In this document: piece by piece, positions 34,858-43,366 of the stretch
Layout of the letters: every line of letters begins with the position of its first letter
How positions within the stretch are numbered: position 1 is the stretch's first letter
From: Streptomyces sp. RFCAC02
Lineage (GTDB): Bacteria > Actinomycetota > Actinomycetes > Streptomycetales > Streptomycetaceae
Reading direction: 5' to 3'
DNA: 64,000 nucleotides
NCBI RefSeq assembly: GCF_004193175.1
Contig: NZ_SAUH01000001.1
Location: 3,040,501 to 3,104,500, forward strand
Translations under genes and position numbers: made by a program
Notes under the pieces: generated by a model
Databases searched by the model: none
What the model saw: the letters and a program-made list of their open reading frames with translations, nothing else
What the model was told of the DNA's origin: nothing

Positions 34858-36185
34858 GGCCGCGCACCCCCCGCGCCGTCGCCGGCCGGCGCGGGCACCA
34901 CCCACCGCGCCGCGAGCCCGAACGCGATGCCCGTCAGCACCGTCGTCGGCCCGCCGATGTCCCCGTACAGGAACGCCACCAGTTGCCAGGCCAGCAGCCC
35001 GGCGGCCAGCAGCCCCGCCGCGTCCGCCCGGCGCCGCCGCAGCGCGGCCGCGCCCAGCGCCACGAGCGCCGCCCACCCGCCGACGAGGACCGTGGCGCCC
35101 AACAGGCCCTGCTCGGCGAGGACCATGAGGTACATGTTGTGCGGCGACAGCAGTTCCTGCCGTACGAAGCCGTGCCCCGCGCCGCCCGTGTCGCTGCCGC
35201 CCGACAGGGCGATGGAGGCGTGCCCGTCCCGCAGCGCGGCGAACCCCTTCGGCCCGACGCCCGTCCACGGGTCGGTCGCCCACATCCCGAGCGCCGCGTC
35301 CCACATCGCGTACCGGTCGACGACCGACTGGTCCGGTGTCCCCGTCACCTCGCCGATGCTGCCGAGCCGTTCCCCGACCATGCCCGAGGCGAACGCGGCG
35401 CCCCCGCCGAGCAGGGCGCAGGCCGCGAGCAGCGCGAGCAGCACCCGCCGCGCCCGCCGCCCGCCGAGCAGCGCCGCCGGCACCGCGACCGCCAGGACCG
35501 CGACCGCCGTGGCGAGCCACGCGCCGCGGCTGAACGAGACGGCCAGGGGCACGCCGAGCAGCACGGCGCACCCGAGGGCCGCCGGCCGCCACCAGCGCGG
35601 CGCCCGCGGCGGCGGGGCCAGCGCGCACGCGAGGGCGGCGACGATCCCGAAGCCGACGACCGTCGCCATGGTCATCACGTGCTGCGGACCGTACGTACCG
35701 ACCGCCCGCACGGTCCGCCCCATGTACGACGCCCCGCTGCCCGACGCGTACTGCCACGTCCCCACCGCGCCCTGCACCAGCGCGAGCACCACCAGGGCGC
35801 CCGCCACGAGCCGTACGTCCCGGGCGTCCCGCACGAGGACGACGACCGCGAGCGGTACGAGCACGAAGGTCTGCAGCAGCCGCAGCGCCCCGGGCAGCGC
35901 GGCCTCCGGGTCGCGCGCGGCGATCGTCACCAGGGCGAACACCACGGCGGGCGCCCCGAGGACGGCCACCGCGGCACGCCCCAGTGCGGGCCGCTCCCCC
36001 CGCAGCAGCACCGCCCCGCACACGCCGACCAGCACGACCGACGCCAGGTCCGCCGGCCCGGCACGCCCCGCGCCGAGGCCCCAACGGTCGGCCGGCAGCG
36101 CGAGCAGCAGCACGGTCGCCAGCAGCGGGACGATCCGCCGGTGCGCGACCGTCCGGGCCGCGACGGGCGCCAGGAGGGCCGTCAT
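34854..36185 (-). CDS. O-antigen polymerase/ligase-like protein (Wzy)
   Basis: A 443-residue polytopic protein with about 11-12 helices and a large extracytoplasmic loop (about 275-345) containing DPWTGVGPKGFAALRDGH and SPHNMYLMVLAEQGLLG. This H-N-x-[YFL] loop region, with preceding Arg/His, is the hallmark of the Wzy_C/O-antigen ligase family. The protein should polymerise lipid-linked repeat units outside the membrane. The ATG overlaps the sugar transferase stop by 4 nt. Confidence 0.85.
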   Translation of the reverse strand: MTALLAPVAARTVAHRRIVPLLATVLLLALPADRWGLGAGRAGPADLASVVLVGVCGAVLLRGERPALGRAAVAVLGAPAVVFALVTIAARDPEAALPGALRLLQTFVLVPLAVVVLVRDARDVRLVAGALVVLALVQGAVGTWQYASGSGASYMGRTVRAVGTYGPQHVMTMATVVGFGIVAALACALAPPPRAPRWWRPAALGCAVLLGVPLAVSFSRGAWLATAVAVLAVAVPAALLGGRRARRVLLALLAACALLGGGAAFASGMVGERLGSIGEVTGTPDQSVVDRYAMWDAALGMWATDPWTGVGPKGFAALRDGHASIALSGGSDTGGAGHGFVRQELLSPHNMYLMVLAEQGLLGATVLVGGWAALVALGAAALRRRRADAAGLLAAGLLAWQLVAFLYGDIGGPTTVLTGIAFGLAARWVVPAPAGDGAGGARP

Positions 36186-37612
36186 CGCCCGCCTCCGAAC
36201 CGGAGGCACACGGCCGTCGTGCGCAGCATGATCAGCACGTCCTGCCACAGCGACCAGGTGTCGATGTACAGGTTGTCGAAACGGACGCGCTCCTCGATCG
36301 ACGCCGCGGCCCCCCGCAGCCCGCTGATCTGCGCCAGCCCGGTCAGCCCGGCCGGCATGCGGTGCCGGTCCGCGTAGCCGGGATGGGCGCGGCTGAAGCG
36401 CTCGACGAAGTACGGACGCTCGGGGCGCGGTCCGACGAGGCTCATGTCGCCGCGCAGGACGTTCCACAGCTGCGGCAGTTCGTCGAGGGAGCTGCGCCGC
36501 AGGAGGCGGCCCACGGCGGAGACGCGCGGGTCGCCCTCGATGGACCACCGGGTCGCCGCCTCCCGGTCGTCGGCCGGCCGCAGCGTGCGGAACTTCAGCA
36601 GCACGAACCGGCGTCCACCCTCCCCGACGCGCACCTGCCGGAACAGCACGCCGGGGCCGTCCGAGACCCGGACGGCCAGCGCGCAGGCGAGCAGCAGCGG
36701 CGCGGCGGCGACGAGCGCGACCGCCGCCACGGCGATGTCGAGCCCGCGCTTCACCGGCCGTCGCGCGCCCGGTGTCCGGGGCGGCTCGACCCGCCGGCAC
36801 GGGTGACCGAGCAGGTTCCCCGCGGACCGCGCGCCGGCTTCGCCGCAGACGTGCCACGCGGTGCATCCGCGCCCGTGGAGGAGCCGCAGCAGCTCGGGGC
36901 GCGGCGGGACCGTGAAGACAGCGTCGCGCACGGTGTTCTGGACGACGGCCCGCTCGATGTCGCCCGGAGCGCACAGCACGGGCAGCGGCGCCGCCCCGTG
37001 CGACCGCCTCGGCGCGCGGCCGACGAGTCCGACCGGCCGCATGCCGTACTCCGGGTGCCGCGCGAGTCCCGCCGCGAGGCGCTGCGCGAGCGGGCCGGTC
37101 CCGATGACGAGCGTGGAGCGCGGCCTGCTGCGTGCGGCGCCGCGCCGCACGGCGTGCGCCACGGCGCGGAGCGCGCACGCGGTCAGCGCCTGTCCGATGA
37201 CGGCCGCCAGCAGGTGAAGGAACGATCCTGCCGCGTCGAGCACCGCATCGGCGACGCACCAGGCGACGGCGGAGTGGGCGGACAGCATGGGGAGTTCGTC
37301 CAGGGCGCCGTCCGTCGGGGCCGGCCGGTACAGACCGCGCGTGGCGTTCAGCAGCATCAGTACGGCTGCCGCAGCGACGGCGGCCTGCAGGCGGTGCGTC
37401 TGCGCGCCCGTCCACACGGCGGCCGTGACGGCGACGGCCAGGACGTCGGCCAGGAGCGGCCCGTGGGCCGCGTCCCGCAGCCGGCCGCCCCCGGGGCGGA
37501 TCCGCGGCGCCATCGGCGCGCTCAGCGGCCCGCGCGGTGGGACGACCGCCGGTCCGCGCGTCCCCGGGCGCCCCGTCGTGCCGGCGCGCCCGGCCGTTCC
37601 CTCGATCGTCAT
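36182..37612 (-). CDS. Polyprenyl-phosphate sugar-1-phosphate transferase (WbaP/CpsE type)
   Basis: A 476-residue initiating enzyme. The N-terminal half has several helices (about 50-160) and a CoA-binding-like Rossmann region with [15 protein letters not shown]. The C-terminal catalytic domain (about 285-476) begins [14 protein letters not shown], then [50 protein letters not shown] and [12 protein letters not shown], all conserved in bacterial sugar transferases. It transfers a sugar-1-phosphate to undecaprenyl phosphate, committing the repeat-unit pathway. Start and stop overlap neighbours by 4 nt on both sides. Confidence 0.92.
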   Translation of the reverse strand: MTIEGTAGRAGTTGRPGTRGPAVVPPRGPLSAPMAPRIRPGGGRLRDAAHGPLLADVLAVAVTAAVWTGAQTHRLQAAVAAAAVLMLLNATRGLYRPAPTDGALDELPMLSAHSAVAWCVADAVLDAAGSFLHLLAAVIGQALTACALRAVAHAVRRGAARSRPRSTLVIGTGPLAQRLAAGLARHPEYGMRPVGLVGRAPRRSHGAAPLPVLCAPGDIERAVVQNTVRDAVFTVPPRPELLRLLHGRGCTAWHVCGEAGARSAGNLLGHPCRRVEPPRTPGARRPVKRGLDIAVAAVALVAAAPLLLACALAVRVSDGPGVLFRQVRVGEGGRRFVLLKFRTLRPADDREAATRWSIEGDPRVSAVGRLLRRSSLDELPQLWNVLRGDMSLVGPRPERPYFVERFSRAHPGYADRHRMPAGLTGLAQISGLRGAAASIEERVRFDNLYIDTWSLWQDVLIMLRTTAVCLRFGGGR

Positions 37613-38805
37613 CGCCGCGCGCGTTCCCCGTCGTCGGGCACCCGCGGCGCCACCACGGACGTCAGCTCGCGATAGACACGGGCGCACGCGTCCGCCGCGC
37701 GCCGCACGTCGTGCGCCTCGCGCACATGCCCGGCGGCCCGCTCCCCCAGGCGACGGCGCAGCCCGGCGTCCGCGAGCAGCGCGACCAGCGCGTCCCCGAG
37801 CGCGTCCGGCGACTCCGGCGGCACCAGGCAGTGCGGCGCGTGCCCGTCCGGCAGGCTCTCCCGCGCCCCGCCGACGTCCGTCAGCACGACGGGCCGCCCG
37901 GCCGCCATCGCTTCGAGCGGCGCCAGGGCCATCCCCTCCCAGCGGGACGGCTGCACGACCACGTCCGCCGCCGCGTACCAGGGGCGCGTGTCGTCGCTGT
38001 GCCCGGCGAGCAGGACCCCGGGACCCGCGGCGCGGCGCAGCGCGGCACCTTCGGGACCCTCGCCCACGAGGGCGAGCCGCGCGCCCGGCACGCGGGCGGC
38101 GACCCGCGGCCAGGCCCGCAGCAGCACGTCCTGCCCCTTCTGCCGGGTGAGCCGCCCCACGCACACGACGAGGGGCGCGCGCTGCGGCAGCCCGTGCACC
38201 ATGGCCAGCGCGGCCCGCGCCTGCCGCCGGTCCACGCTCCCGGCGACGGGATGCCGCGCGGGGTCGACGCCGTTCGGCACGACCGCGTACCGGCCGCGGA
38301 CGCCCGCCCGCTCGCCCTCCGCGCGCTCCGCCTCGCTGACGCACAGGAACCGGCCGGTCCAGCGCGCCGCGTACCGCTCCCAGCGCCGCGCCGCCGCGGC
38401 GGCCGGTCCGGTGAGGGCCTGGAACGACCACGCGTGCGGCTGGAGCACGGTGGGCACCCGGCCGCGCAGCGCGAGCCGCCCCGCGAGGCCCGCCTCGGCG
38501 CTGTGGAGGTGGACGACGTCGGGCCGCAGCCGCCCGAGCAGGCGGGCGGCGCACAGCACCTCCCACGGCAGGTCAGCGCCCGGCCCGCGGCCTGCGAGCC
38601 ACAGGCGCACCCCGGCGCCCGCCGCCCGGACGTCCCGCGCGAGCCGCCCGCCCGGCGGGCACAGGACGACGGCGCGCGTGCCCGCCCCGGTCTGGGCGCG
38701 CACCAGGTCGGCGACGGCCCGGGCGACGCCGCCGTCCACGGGCTGGACGAGGTGGGCGACGGTCAGCGCGCGGGGCGCCCCGGCCGTCCGGGGATCGGTG
38801 GACAC
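37609..38805 (-). CDS. Family 4 glycosyltransferase
   Basis: A 398-residue GT-B glycosyltransferase. The N-terminus is HLVQPVDGGVARAVADLVRA, with a glycine-rich acceptor loop. The C-terminal donor domain carries VCVGRLTRQKGQDVLL, LVGEGPEGAAL and VVQPSRWEGMALAPLEAMAAG (EX7E). The GTG start lies 16 nt after the secreted-protein gene stop. Together with the second GT4 and the initiating sugar transferase it would build a repeat unit of about three sugars, if no outside enzymes contribute. Confidence 0.88.
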   Translation of the reverse strand: MSTDPRTAGAPRALTVAHLVQPVDGGVARAVADLVRAQTGAGTRAVVLCPPGGRLARDVRAAGAGVRLWLAGRGPGADLPWEVLCAARLLGRLRPDVVHLHSAEAGLAGRLALRGRVPTVLQPHAWSFQALTGPAAAAARRWERYAARWTGRFLCVSEAERAEGERAGVRGRYAVVPNGVDPARHPVAGSVDRRQARAALAMVHGLPQRAPLVVCVGRLTRQKGQDVLLRAWPRVAARVPGARLALVGEGPEGAALRRAAGPGVLLAGHSDDTRPWYAAADVVVQPSRWEGMALAPLEAMAAGRPVVLTDVGGARESLPDGHAPHCLVPPESPDALGDALVALLADAGLRRRLGERAAGHVREAHDVRRAADACARVYRELTSVVAPRVPDDGERARR

Positions 38806-38821
38806 GGCCGCCCGCCCCCGC

Positions 38822-39913
38822 TCACTGCCGCGCGGCGGTCTGGAGGAAGACCGCGCTCAGGTGGTAGGCGTCCCGGCCGCCGCCGAACGCCACGGACAGC
38901 CGGTCGGCGCCCGGCTCCAGCGCCCCGGTCAGGTCGAGCACGTCCGAGTCGTAGCCGAGCGTGTGGGCGTGGGCCGGGTCGCGGCCGGCCGTGGCGCGGC
39001 CGAGGTCGGCGACCGTTCCGTTGAGGACGTCGGTGCCCGGGTTGGCCGCGTCGTGCAGGACGGTCGGGGGTGCGCCGGGGGCGCTCACCGTGACCCGGTC
39101 GCCGCCGTCCGCGCCGTCGGGCACGCGCTCGCCGCCGCCCGCGACGAGGCCGAGCCGCCCTTCCGCGCCGGCCGGCACGTCGAGTCCGGTCGCGGTCAGT
39201 TCGACGGGGCTGCCGCGGCCCGCGGTCGCGAGGCCGTCCCACAGGACGAGTTCCCGCAGCGGTTCGTCCGGGTGCTCGAAGGCGGCGACGATCGTCCAGC
39301 CGCCCCAGCCGCCGGCGGGGGAGTTGCCCGCGGCGGCGTTGACCTGCCCGACGGTCCAGGGGCCGCGTCCGCCCGCGTACCGCACCAGTTCGGTGATGTC
39401 GGCGGACGCGGTGTAGAGGGAGCCGTCCTCGGCCGTGACGTCGCCGGCGGTGTCGTCGGCGAGGATCTCGCGGTATCGGCCACCGGGTTCGGCGAGCAGG
39501 ATTCTCGGGTTGTCGGCGGGCGCCTTCTCCTCGCCGACGCTGATGTTCGCGCTCCAGTAGATCCGCGCGTAGTCGACCCGCGCACCGGCGGGGAGCCGTA
39601 GTTCGGCGGCGCTGGAATCGTAGGTGTTCGGGTCGTCGTCGGTGTCGACGTACGTCATGGCGTACTGGCCGCTCGCCGCTGCCTGCCCGGCCTGCGCGTC
39701 CGCGCACGGGACGGCGTCGTCCACCATGACGTCGCCGCAGGTCATCACGGTGTTGGCGGCACGCGCGAACCCTCCGTGCAGCACCGCGCGATACCGCTCG
39801 GCGAGGGGCGGGGCGGGCACGGTGTCCGCCGCGGCGCTGGTGCCGGCCGGAGCCAGCGGCAACAGCGCGAGAAGCACCAGGGAGAGCAGAGAAATCGGCG
39901 CGAAATGTCTCAT
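38822..39913 (-). CDS. Secreted beta-sandwich protein, first gene of exopolysaccharide operon
   Basis: A 363-residue exported protein. The ATG giving MRHFAPISLLSL starts a good signal peptide (cleavage near TSAAA, about 25); an in-frame extension further upstream is in AT-rich leader DNA and is unlikely. The mature part has one Cys pair (TCGDVMVDDAVPC) and segments TYDSSAAELRLPAGARVDYARIYWS-like (quoted in part), GGWGGWTIVAAFEHP and LSVAFGGGRDAYHLSAVFLQ. These match the N-terminal domain found before DUF11 repeats in actinobacterial surface proteins, but here it stands alone with no anchor or sortase signal. It may bind or shape the polysaccharide outside the cell; function unknown. Confidence 0.72.
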   Translation of the reverse strand: MRHFAPISLLSLVLLALLPLAPAGTSAAADTVPAPPLAERYRAVLHGGFARAANTVMTCGDVMVDDAVPCADAQAGQAAASGQYAMTYVDTDDDPNTYDSSAAELRLPAGARVDYARIYWSANISVGEEKAPADNPRILLAEPGGRYREILADDTAGDVTAEDGSLYTASADITELVRYAGGRGPWTVGQVNAAAGNSPAGGWGGWTIVAAFEHPDEPLRELVLWDGLATAGRGSPVELTATGLDVPAGAEGRLGLVAGGGERVPDGADGGDRVTVSAPGAPPTVLHDAANPGTDVLNGTVADLGRATAGRDPAHAHTLGYDSDVLDLTGALEPGADRLSVAFGGGRDAYHLSAVFLQTAARQ

Positions 39914-40060
39914 GGCCCCACTTCCAACCCGTGATCGGCAAGCGGTGAAAACCATGACAGACAACAAAAGCGAAATCACGTAAAACGCGCGGCGCCAGAC
40001 ACACAAGGTCATTCTGGGATTTACATATCAACTGCCTGACGTGAAACGCCTCACACCGCG
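39914..40060 (-). promoter_or_regulatory. AT-rich leader/promoter region of exopolysaccharide operon
   Basis: This stretch is clearly richer in A and T than anything else in the window (for example ACAACAAAAGCGAAATCACG and GGGATTTACATATCAACTG). On the minus strand it contains a TTGATA hexamer (about 40026-40031) and several candidate -10 hexamers nearer the gene. It must hold the promoter of the eight-gene operon. The base composition would suit a regulated site or binding by the AT-preferring silencer Lsr2. No exact start can be fixed. Confidence 0.45.
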
Positions 40061-40092
40061 GCAGCCCGGCCGGCACCCCGCGCACACGACGA

Positions 40093-40126
40093 AGGACCCC
40101 CGCTCCGTACCCGGAACGGGGGTCCT
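40093..40126 (-). terminator. Hairpin terminator after tRNA-Leu
   Basis: AGGACCCCCG (40093-40102) pairs perfectly with CGGGGGTCCT (40117-40126) across 14 nt, starting 5 nt beyond the CCA end of the tRNA on the minus strand. Confidence 0.65.
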
Positions 40127-40131
40127 GATCG

Positions 40132-40218
40132 TGGTGCGCGAGGGGGGAGTTGAACCCCCACGCCCTTTCGGGCACTGGAACCTGAATCCAGCGCGTCTGC
40201 CTATTCCGCCACCCGCGC
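40132..40218 (-). tRNA. tRNA-Leu (anticodon CAG)
   Basis: An 87-nt class II tRNA. The acceptor stem GCGCGGG pairs with CTCGCGC (one G-U), the D arm is GGCGGAATAGGCAGACGC-like, the anticodon CAG is read from 40184 to 40182, and the long variable arm is formed by TGCCCGAAAGGGCG. The T arm is GGGGGTTCAACTCCCCC-like. CCA is encoded (40134-40132). The anticodon decodes CUG, a highly used codon in this genome. Its 3' end faces the exopolysaccharide operon. Confidence 0.95.
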
Positions 40219-40520
40219 TCGCACCACCGGCTCCCAGCCCCCGATCCCTCGCGGGACCGGCCCGGGCGCCGACATCCAGAAGGCTAACACGCCCCGGACC
40301 CCGGTCTCATCCCCGTTCCCCGCGCACCCCGGCTCCCGGACCGGGCATCCCCTCCGCATTACCTCCCGGCATGCGCGACACTGTTCCAAGCTCCCCCCTA
40401 CGATCCGGGGTGGAGCGTTGCGTTCCGGGGAACCACCTGATCATCCGTGCGCGTGGATACGATCAGCAATCCCTACCACTTCAGGCGCGCACCCGGGACA
40501 TGCGAGGAGGAGGTGCACAC
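40219..40520. other. Intergenic region between tRNA-Leu and fhaA
   Basis: 302 bp with divergent promoters and no gene. On the minus strand TTAGCC (about 40280) is a candidate tRNA -10. On the plus strand TACGAT at 40458-40463 (in GGATACGATCAG) is a candidate fhaA -10 giving a leader of about 50 nt. AGGAGGAGG directly before fhaA is a strong ribosome-binding site. Confidence 0.4.
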
Positions 40521-41351
40521 ATGGGAGTACTGAAGCGCTTCGAGCAGCGTCTGGAGGGCCTCGTCAACGGCACCTTCGCGAAGGTCTTCAAGTCCGAGGT
40601 GCAGCCGGTCGAGATCGCCGGCGCGCTCCAGCGCGAGTGCGACAACAACGCGACCATCTGGAACCGCGAGCGCACCGTCGTCCCGAACGACTTCATCGTC
40701 GAGCTCAGCGCCGGGGACTACCAGCGCCTCGCGCCCTACGCCGTCCAGCTCGGCGAGGAGCTGGCGGGCATGGTCCGTGAGTACGCCAAGCAGCAGCGGT
40801 ACACGTTCATGGGCGAGATCACCGTCCACCTGGAGAAGGCCGAGTCCCTCGACACCGGCCTCTACCGCGTCCGCAGCCGCACCCTGGCGGCCTCCTCCGG
40901 CCCCGGCTACGACAGCCGCGCCGTCCCCCCGGCCTACGCCGACCCGGCCCCCGCGCCCGCGGGCATGCCCCCCCGGCCCGGCGCGGTGCCGCCCGGCGCG
41001 CCCCCGCGCCCGCCGGCCCCGCCCCGCGCGAACGCCGCCCCGGTGCCGCCCGCCGCTCCGGCCAGGGGCAGGACCAGGCGCTGGATCGAGATCAACGGCG
41101 CGCGCCACCAGTTCGCCAGGCCGACCCTCGTGATCGGCCGCAGCACCGAGGCCGATGTGCGGATCGACGACCCCGGTGTCTCCCGCCGCCACTGCGAGAT
41201 CCAGGCCACGGATCCCCCGTCGGTGCGCGACCTCGGGTCCACGAACGGGATCGTGGTGGACGGCCGCCACACCACACGCGCTACGCTCCGCGACGGCTCA
41301 CGGATCGTCGTGGGCAGCACCACAGTCATCTACCGGCAAGCCGAAGGGTAA
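40521..41351 (+). CDS. fhaA: FhaA-like protein (DUF3662 plus FHA domain)
   Basis: A 276-residue protein. The ATG is preceded by AGGAGGAGG; an open frame further upstream runs through the tRNA-Leu region and is not coding. The N-terminal DUF3662 (about 1-118, GVLKRFEQRLEGLVNGTFAK) is followed by a Pro/Ala linker (about 130-180) and an FHA domain with IGRSTEADVRIDDPGVSRRH and GSTNG. The FHA domain binds phosphothreonine on PknB-phosphorylated partners. In mycobacteria FhaA binds MurJ-type MviN and regulates peptidoglycan synthesis. It is the first gene of the fhaA-fhaB-pstP-rodA-pbpA-pknB operon. Confidence 0.92.
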   Translation: MGVLKRFEQRLEGLVNGTFAKVFKSEVQPVEIAGALQRECDNNATIWNRERTVVPNDFIVELSAGDYQRLAPYAVQLGEELAGMVREYAKQQRYTFMGEITVHLEKAESLDTGLYRVRSRTLAASSGPGYDSRAVPPAYADPAPAPAGMPPRPGAVPPGAPPRPPAPPRANAAPVPPAAPARGRTRRWIEINGARHQFARPTLVIGRSTEADVRIDDPGVSRRHCEIQATDPPSVRDLGSTNGIVVDGRHTTRATLRDGSRIVVGSTTVIYRQAEG

Positions 41352-41361
41352 GCGGGGGGCA

Positions 41362-41889
41362 ATGTCAGAGCTGACCCTGACGGTCATGAGGCTGGGATTC
41401 CTGGCCGTCCTGTGGCTGTTCGTGATCGTCGCCGTGCAGGTCATCCGCAGCGACCTGTTCGGCACCCGGGTCACGCAGCGGGCGACCGCCCGCCGCCCCG
41501 AGCCCCAGGGCGCGTCCCCGCGCCGCGCCGACCGCGGCCGGCCCGCGCCGCAGCCGCAGCCACAGCCGCAGCCGAGGGGCAGGCAGCGCCGGGGCGCCCC
41601 GACGAAGCTCGTGATCACCGAGGGTTCCCTCGCCGGAACCACTGTCGCGCTCCAGGGGCAGACCATTACGCTCGGCCGGGCACACGATTCGACCATCGTG
41701 CTGGACGACGACTACGCCTCCGGACGGCACGCCCGGATCTACCCCGACCGGGACGGCCAGTGGATCGTCGAGGACCTCGGCTCGACCAACGGGACGTATC
41801 TGGACCGCGGCCGGCTCACCACACCGGTCCCCATCCCGACCGGCGCGCCGATCCGTATCGGCAAGACCGTCCTCGAACTGCGGAAGTAG
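41362..41889 (+). CDS. fhaB: FhaB-like membrane FHA-domain protein
   Basis: A 175-residue protein. The ATG follows GGGGGG and gives MSELTLTVMRLGFL. One N-terminal membrane helix (about 8-27) is followed by a basic linker rich in Pro-Gln (QPQPQPQPRG) and a C-terminal FHA domain with ITLGRAHDSTIVLDDDYASG, RHARIY and GSTNGTYLD. FhaB recruits PknB to division and growth sites in mycobacteria through a phosphothreonine, and its gene is next to rodA/pbpA across actinobacteria. It lies 10 nt after fhaA. Confidence 0.92.
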   Translation: MSELTLTVMRLGFLAVLWLFVIVAVQVIRSDLFGTRVTQRATARRPEPQGASPRRADRGRPAPQPQPQPQPRGRQRRGAPTKLVITEGSLAGTTVALQGQTITLGRAHDSTIVLDDDYASGRHARIYPDRDGQWIVEDLGSTNGTYLDRGRLTTPVPIPTGAPIRIGKTVLELRK

Positions 41890-41928
41890 GCCCGATCCCA
41901 TGACGACCGGAGGGTGGGAAAGGCGCGC

Positions 41929-43329
41929 ATGAGCCTGTCACTGAGATTCGCGGCCGGGTCCCACACGGGGATGATCCGCGAGCACAACGAGGACTCCGGT
42001 TACGCGGGGCCGCGCCTGCTGGCCATCGCCGACGGCATGGGCGGGCAGGCGGCCGGCGAGGTGGCGAGCAGCGAGGTCATCTCCACCCTCGTCCAGCTCG
42101 ACGACGACATCCCCGGCTCCGACATCCTCACCTCGCTCGACGAGTCCGTGCAGCGCGCGAACGGGCTGCTGCGCTCCATGGTCGCCGACGACCCGCGCCT
42201 CGACGGCATGGGCACGACGCTCACCGCCCTCCTGTGGACGGGCCAGCGCCTCGGCGTCGTCCACGTCGGCGACTCCCGCGCGTACCTGCTGCGCGACGGC
42301 GAGCTGACGCAGATCACCCAGGACCACACCTGGGTGCAGCGCCTCGTCGACGAGGGCCGCATCACCGAGGAGGAGGCCACCACGCATCCGCAGCGCTCGC
42401 TGCTGATGCGCGCGCTCGGCAGCCAGGACCACATCGAGGCGGACCTGTCGATCCGCGAGGTGCGCGCCGGGGACCGCTACCTGCTGTGCTCCGACGGCCT
42501 GTCCGGCGTCGTGAGCGCCGAGACGATGCGGGACACCCTCGGCACCTACCACCCGCCGCAGGACACGGTCCGCGAGCTGATCGAGCTGGCCCTGCGCGGC
42601 GGCGGCCCGGACAACGTGACGTGCATCGTCGCCGACGTCCTGGACACCGACACCCAGGTCGGCGACACGCTCGCCCGCCAGCTCAACGACGCCCCGCAGA
42701 TCGTGGGCGCTGTCGCCGAGGCGCAGGCGCAGCGCGCGCAGGAGACGCCGCGCACCCCCGCCGCCCGCGCCGCCGAACTGGCGCGGCCGCAGGGCGCGCA
42801 GCCCGCCCCCGGGCAGGACCCGCCGACCGGCGTGTTCGGCGCGTTCACGGACGAGGAGTACGTCCCCCGGCGCCCGAAGGGCCGCCACCGCGGGCTGAAG
42901 CGCGCCGCGCTGATCGTCCTCGCCCTCGCCGTGGTCGGCGGCGGCGCGTACGCCGGGTACCGCTGGACGCAGACCCAGTACTACGTCGCGGTCAACGGCG
43001 ATCACGTCGCGCTGTACCGGGGCATCAGCCAGGAACTCGGCCCCCTGAGCCTCAGCAGCGTCGAGAAGGACCACCCCGAGATCACCCTCGACGACCTCCC
43101 GCCGTACCAGCGCGAGGAGCTGGAGGGCAGCATCTCGCCCGGTGGCCGCTCCGACGCCGAGGCCGCCATCGCCGAGCTGGCCGAGCAGGCCGAGGCGTGC
43201 CGCCTCAAGGCCGAGCAGGATGAGGCCCTGGACCAGGGGGCCGACGACGGCAAGAGTTCCGAGAAGCCGGCCGTGCCGTCGATGACCGAGCGCCAGCAGG
43301 AGCTGGCCAGCGAGTGCGCCCCGGCGTAG
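41929..43329 (+). CDS. pstP: PP2C-type Ser/Thr phosphatase PstP
   Basis: A 466-residue membrane phosphatase. I chose the ATG giving MSLSLRFAAGSHTG; the GTG five codons upstream has no room for a ribosome-binding site. The PP2C domain (about 1-240) has the metal motifs REHNEDSG, DGMGG, GMGTTLT, HVGDSR and DNVTCIV. A linker, one membrane helix (about 321-340) and an extracytoplasmic tail with acidic and Cys residues follow. It dephosphorylates PknB and its substrates. The fhaB-rodA placement is the conserved actinobacterial one. Confidence 0.95.
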   Translation: MSLSLRFAAGSHTGMIREHNEDSGYAGPRLLAIADGMGGQAAGEVASSEVISTLVQLDDDIPGSDILTSLDESVQRANGLLRSMVADDPRLDGMGTTLTALLWTGQRLGVVHVGDSRAYLLRDGELTQITQDHTWVQRLVDEGRITEEEATTHPQRSLLMRALGSQDHIEADLSIREVRAGDRYLLCSDGLSGVVSAETMRDTLGTYHPPQDTVRELIELALRGGGPDNVTCIVADVLDTDTQVGDTLARQLNDAPQIVGAVAEAQAQRAQETPRTPAARAAELARPQGAQPAPGQDPPTGVFGAFTDEEYVPRRPKGRHRGLKRAALIVLALAVVGGGAYAGYRWTQTQYYVAVNGDHVALYRGISQELGPLSLSSVEKDHPEITLDDLPPYQREELEGSISPGGRSDAEAAIAELAEQAEACRLKAEQDEALDQGADDGKSSEKPAVPSMTERQQELASECAPA

Positions 43330-43366
43330 CGTCCCGTCCCCGAGCAGCCGACCCAGAGACCAGGTC

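Noticed and set aside
40034-40048. Second parS-like sequence (CTGACGTGAAAC) near tRNA-Leu
   Set aside because: Only one half of the palindrome is intact (about 11 of 14 core bases); ParB binding would be weak or absent.
40132-40218. tRNA-Leu as attachment site of an integrated island carrying the exopolysaccharide genes
   Set aside because: No repeat of the tRNA 3' end is found near 30.6 kb or elsewhere in the cluster, and there is no integrase gene.
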